From: Mesorhizobium_B sp963522145
GTDB lineage: Bacteria > Pseudomonadota > Alphaproteobacteria > Rhizobiales > Rhizobiaceae
Reading direction: 5' to 3'
Length of the DNA stretch: 64,000 bases
Assembly: GCA_963522145.1 (NCBI GenBank)
Contig: CAUQXI010000004.1
Coordinates: 117,148 to 181,147 of the forward strand
The notes beneath the pieces are model-generated. The model saw only the letters and a program-made list of their open reading frames with translations. It ran no database searches and was not told where the DNA came from. Both the position numbers and the translations under genes were made by a program. Of this stretch, positions 62,842-64,000 are shown in pieces (the stretch's first letter is position 1; the number at the start of each line of letters is the position of its first letter).

Positions 62842-64000
62842 TCAGTAGCGGTAATGTTCCGCCTTGAAGGGGCCTTGAGGTGCAACACCGATATAGGTCG
62901 CCTGTGCGTCGGACAGTTCGGTCAGCTTTGCGCCAAGCTTGTCGAGATGAAGACGGGCAACCTTTTCATCGAGGTGCTTGGGCAGCACATAGACTTGGTT
63001 TTCGTACTGCCCCGGCTTGGTCCAGAGTTCGATCTGCGCCAGCACCTGGTTGGTGAAGGACGCCGACATCACGAAAGAGGGATGGCCGGTGGCGTTGCCG
63101 AGATTGAGCAGTCGGCCTTCGGACAGGAGGATCATCCGGTTGCCGCCGGCGAACTCAATCATGTCGACCTGCGGCTTGATGTTGGTCCATTTCAGGTTGC
63201 GCAGGGCAGCGACCTGGATCTCGTTGTCGAAGTGGCCGATATTGCCGACGATCACCATGTCCTTCATGGACCGCATGTGGTCGAGGGTGATGACGTCCTT
63301 GTTGCCGGTGGTGGTGATGATGATGTCGGCGGTGGGCGCGGCATCTTCCAGCGTCACCACCTCATAGCCGTCCATCGCGGCCTGGAGCGCACAAATCGGG
63401 TCGATCTCCGTCACCTTCACCCGTGCGCCGGCGCCGCGCAGGGACGCCGATGAGCCCTTGCCGACATCGCCATAACCGCAGACAACGGCGACCTTGCCAG
63501 CCATCATCGTGTCGGTCGCGCGGCGGATTCCGTCCACCAGGCTTTCCTTGCAGCCATACTTGTTGTCGAACTTCGACTTGGTGACGCTGTCGTTCACGTT
63601 GATCGCCGGGAACGGCAGAAGGCCCCGCTTCTGGAGCTGGTAGAGCCGGTTGACGCCGGTGGTGGTTTCTTCCGTCACGCCGCGGATCGCATCGCGCTGG
63701 CGCGTGAAGAAGCCGGGCGTCGCGGCCATGCGCTTCCTGATCTGCGTGAAAAGAATTTCCTCCTCTTCCGAACTCGGGTCGGAGAGCACGTCCTCGCCGT
63801 TTTCGGCCCGCGCGCCGATCAGGATGTACATCGTGGCGTCTCCGCCATCATCCAGGATCATGTTGGTGGGACCGTTATCCGTCCACTGGAAGATGCGGTC
63901 GGTGTACTCCCAATATTGTTCCAGCGTTTCGCCCTTGACCGCATAAACTGGCGTTCCGGCCGCCGCGATCGCCGCCGCCGCATGGTCCTGGGTGGAGAAG
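62842..64000 (-). CDS. ahcY: S-adenosylhomocysteine hydrolase (3' part, start outside window)
   Basis: The C-terminal ~386 residues of adenosylhomocysteinase, which splits S-adenosylhomocysteine into adenosine and homocysteine and so relieves inhibition of methyltransferases. The frame remains open at the right edge of the window; the full protein is about 465 residues. The NAD-binding motif VVCGYGDVGKGSSAS is intact, as are FDNKYGCKESLVDGI and the C-terminal KAEHYRY, whose Lys and Tyr reach into the partner's NAD site. Visible upstream residues (TDNGPTNMILDDGGD) hold catalytic-site Asp positions. It belongs to a separate transcription unit from divL, with a terminator between. Confidence 0.97.
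   Translation of the reverse strand, partial: FSTQDHAAAAIAAAGTPVYAVKGETLEQYWEYTDRIFQWTDNGPTNMILDDGGDATMYILIGARAENGEDVLSDPSSEEEEILFTQIRKRMAATPGFFTRQRDAIRGVTEETTTGVNRLYQLQKRGLLPFPAINVNDSVTKSKFDNKYGCKESLVDGIRRATDTMMAGKVAVVCGYGDVGKGSSASLRGAGARVKVTEIDPICALQAAMDGYEVVTLEDAAPTADIIITTTGNKDVITLDHMRSMKDMVIVGNIGHFDNEIQVAALRNLKWTNIKPQVDMIEFAGGNRMILLSEGRLLNLGNATGHPSFVMSASFTNQVLAQIELWTKPGQYENQVYVLPKHLDEKVARLHLDKLGAKLTELSDAQATYIGVAPQGPFKAEHYRY

Overview
The window is about 64 kb of GC-rich chromosomal DNA from an alphaproteobacterium, most probably a member of the Hyphomicrobiales (Rhizobiales). The evidence is gene content and order: AglEFGK-type and other ABC sugar importers, a DivL-type pseudo-kinase, a TsaE-AmgK fusion next to MurU and AddBA, SbmA/BacA-type ABC proteins, a TGA-N9-TCA iron box of the RirA type, and two palindromic intergenic mosaic elements like the RIME repeats of rhizobia. 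The family or genus cannot be fixed from the sequence alone. I saw no tRNA, rRNA, CRISPR array, prophage or intact insertion sequence. Coding density is high and almost every long antisense reading frame is a GC-rich shadow.

Layout. 1-9.2 kb is catabolic: a truncated aldehyde dehydrogenase, an operon of a family-5 solute-binding protein with otnK and otnC (four-carbon acid sugar degradation), a TetR regulator with a FadJ-type beta-oxidation enzyme, and a Gfo/Idh/MocA dehydrogenase. 9.2-15.1 kb holds a TauE/SafE exporter and a haem-type uptake operon (TonB receptor, SbmA/BacA-like ABC protein, short HmuS-like protein) behind a predicted RirA site. 15.1-24.1 kb holds a diguanylate cyclase, an RND efflux pump with its adaptor, and a divergent Mfd-like translocase. 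24.3-28.5 kb has an aldo/keto reductase, a phytanoyl-CoA dioxygenase-type enzyme, a second Gfo/Idh/MocA protein and a sugar isomerase/epimerase. 28.9-33.4 kb has a second SbmA/BacA-like ABC protein with a broken ATPase, 6-phosphogluconate dehydrogenase, a Fur/Mur-type regulator and a small secreted protein.

33.4-47.9 kb is the most coherent region, an amino-sugar locus. A BadF-type sugar kinase, a GntR regulator, a SIS-domain deaminase/isomerase and NagA run leftward, followed by an AglEFGK-type importer. A MurQ-like etherase and a complete second ABC sugar importer run rightward. The two divergent promoters carry matching embedded repeats, which suggests one regulator controls both arms. The genes fit uptake and breakdown of N-acetylmuramate and N-acetylglucosamine.

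47.9-64 kb holds a fumarylacetoacetase-family hydrolase, ferredoxin-NADP reductase, nicotinamidase, and then a compact leftward operon: DivL-like protein, TsaE-AmgK fusion, MurU, AddB, AddA and, after a short gap, thioredoxin. A truncated ahcY lies at the right edge. The AmgK-MurU pair offers a second route for recycling N-acetylmuramate, separate from the MurQ route 14 kb away.
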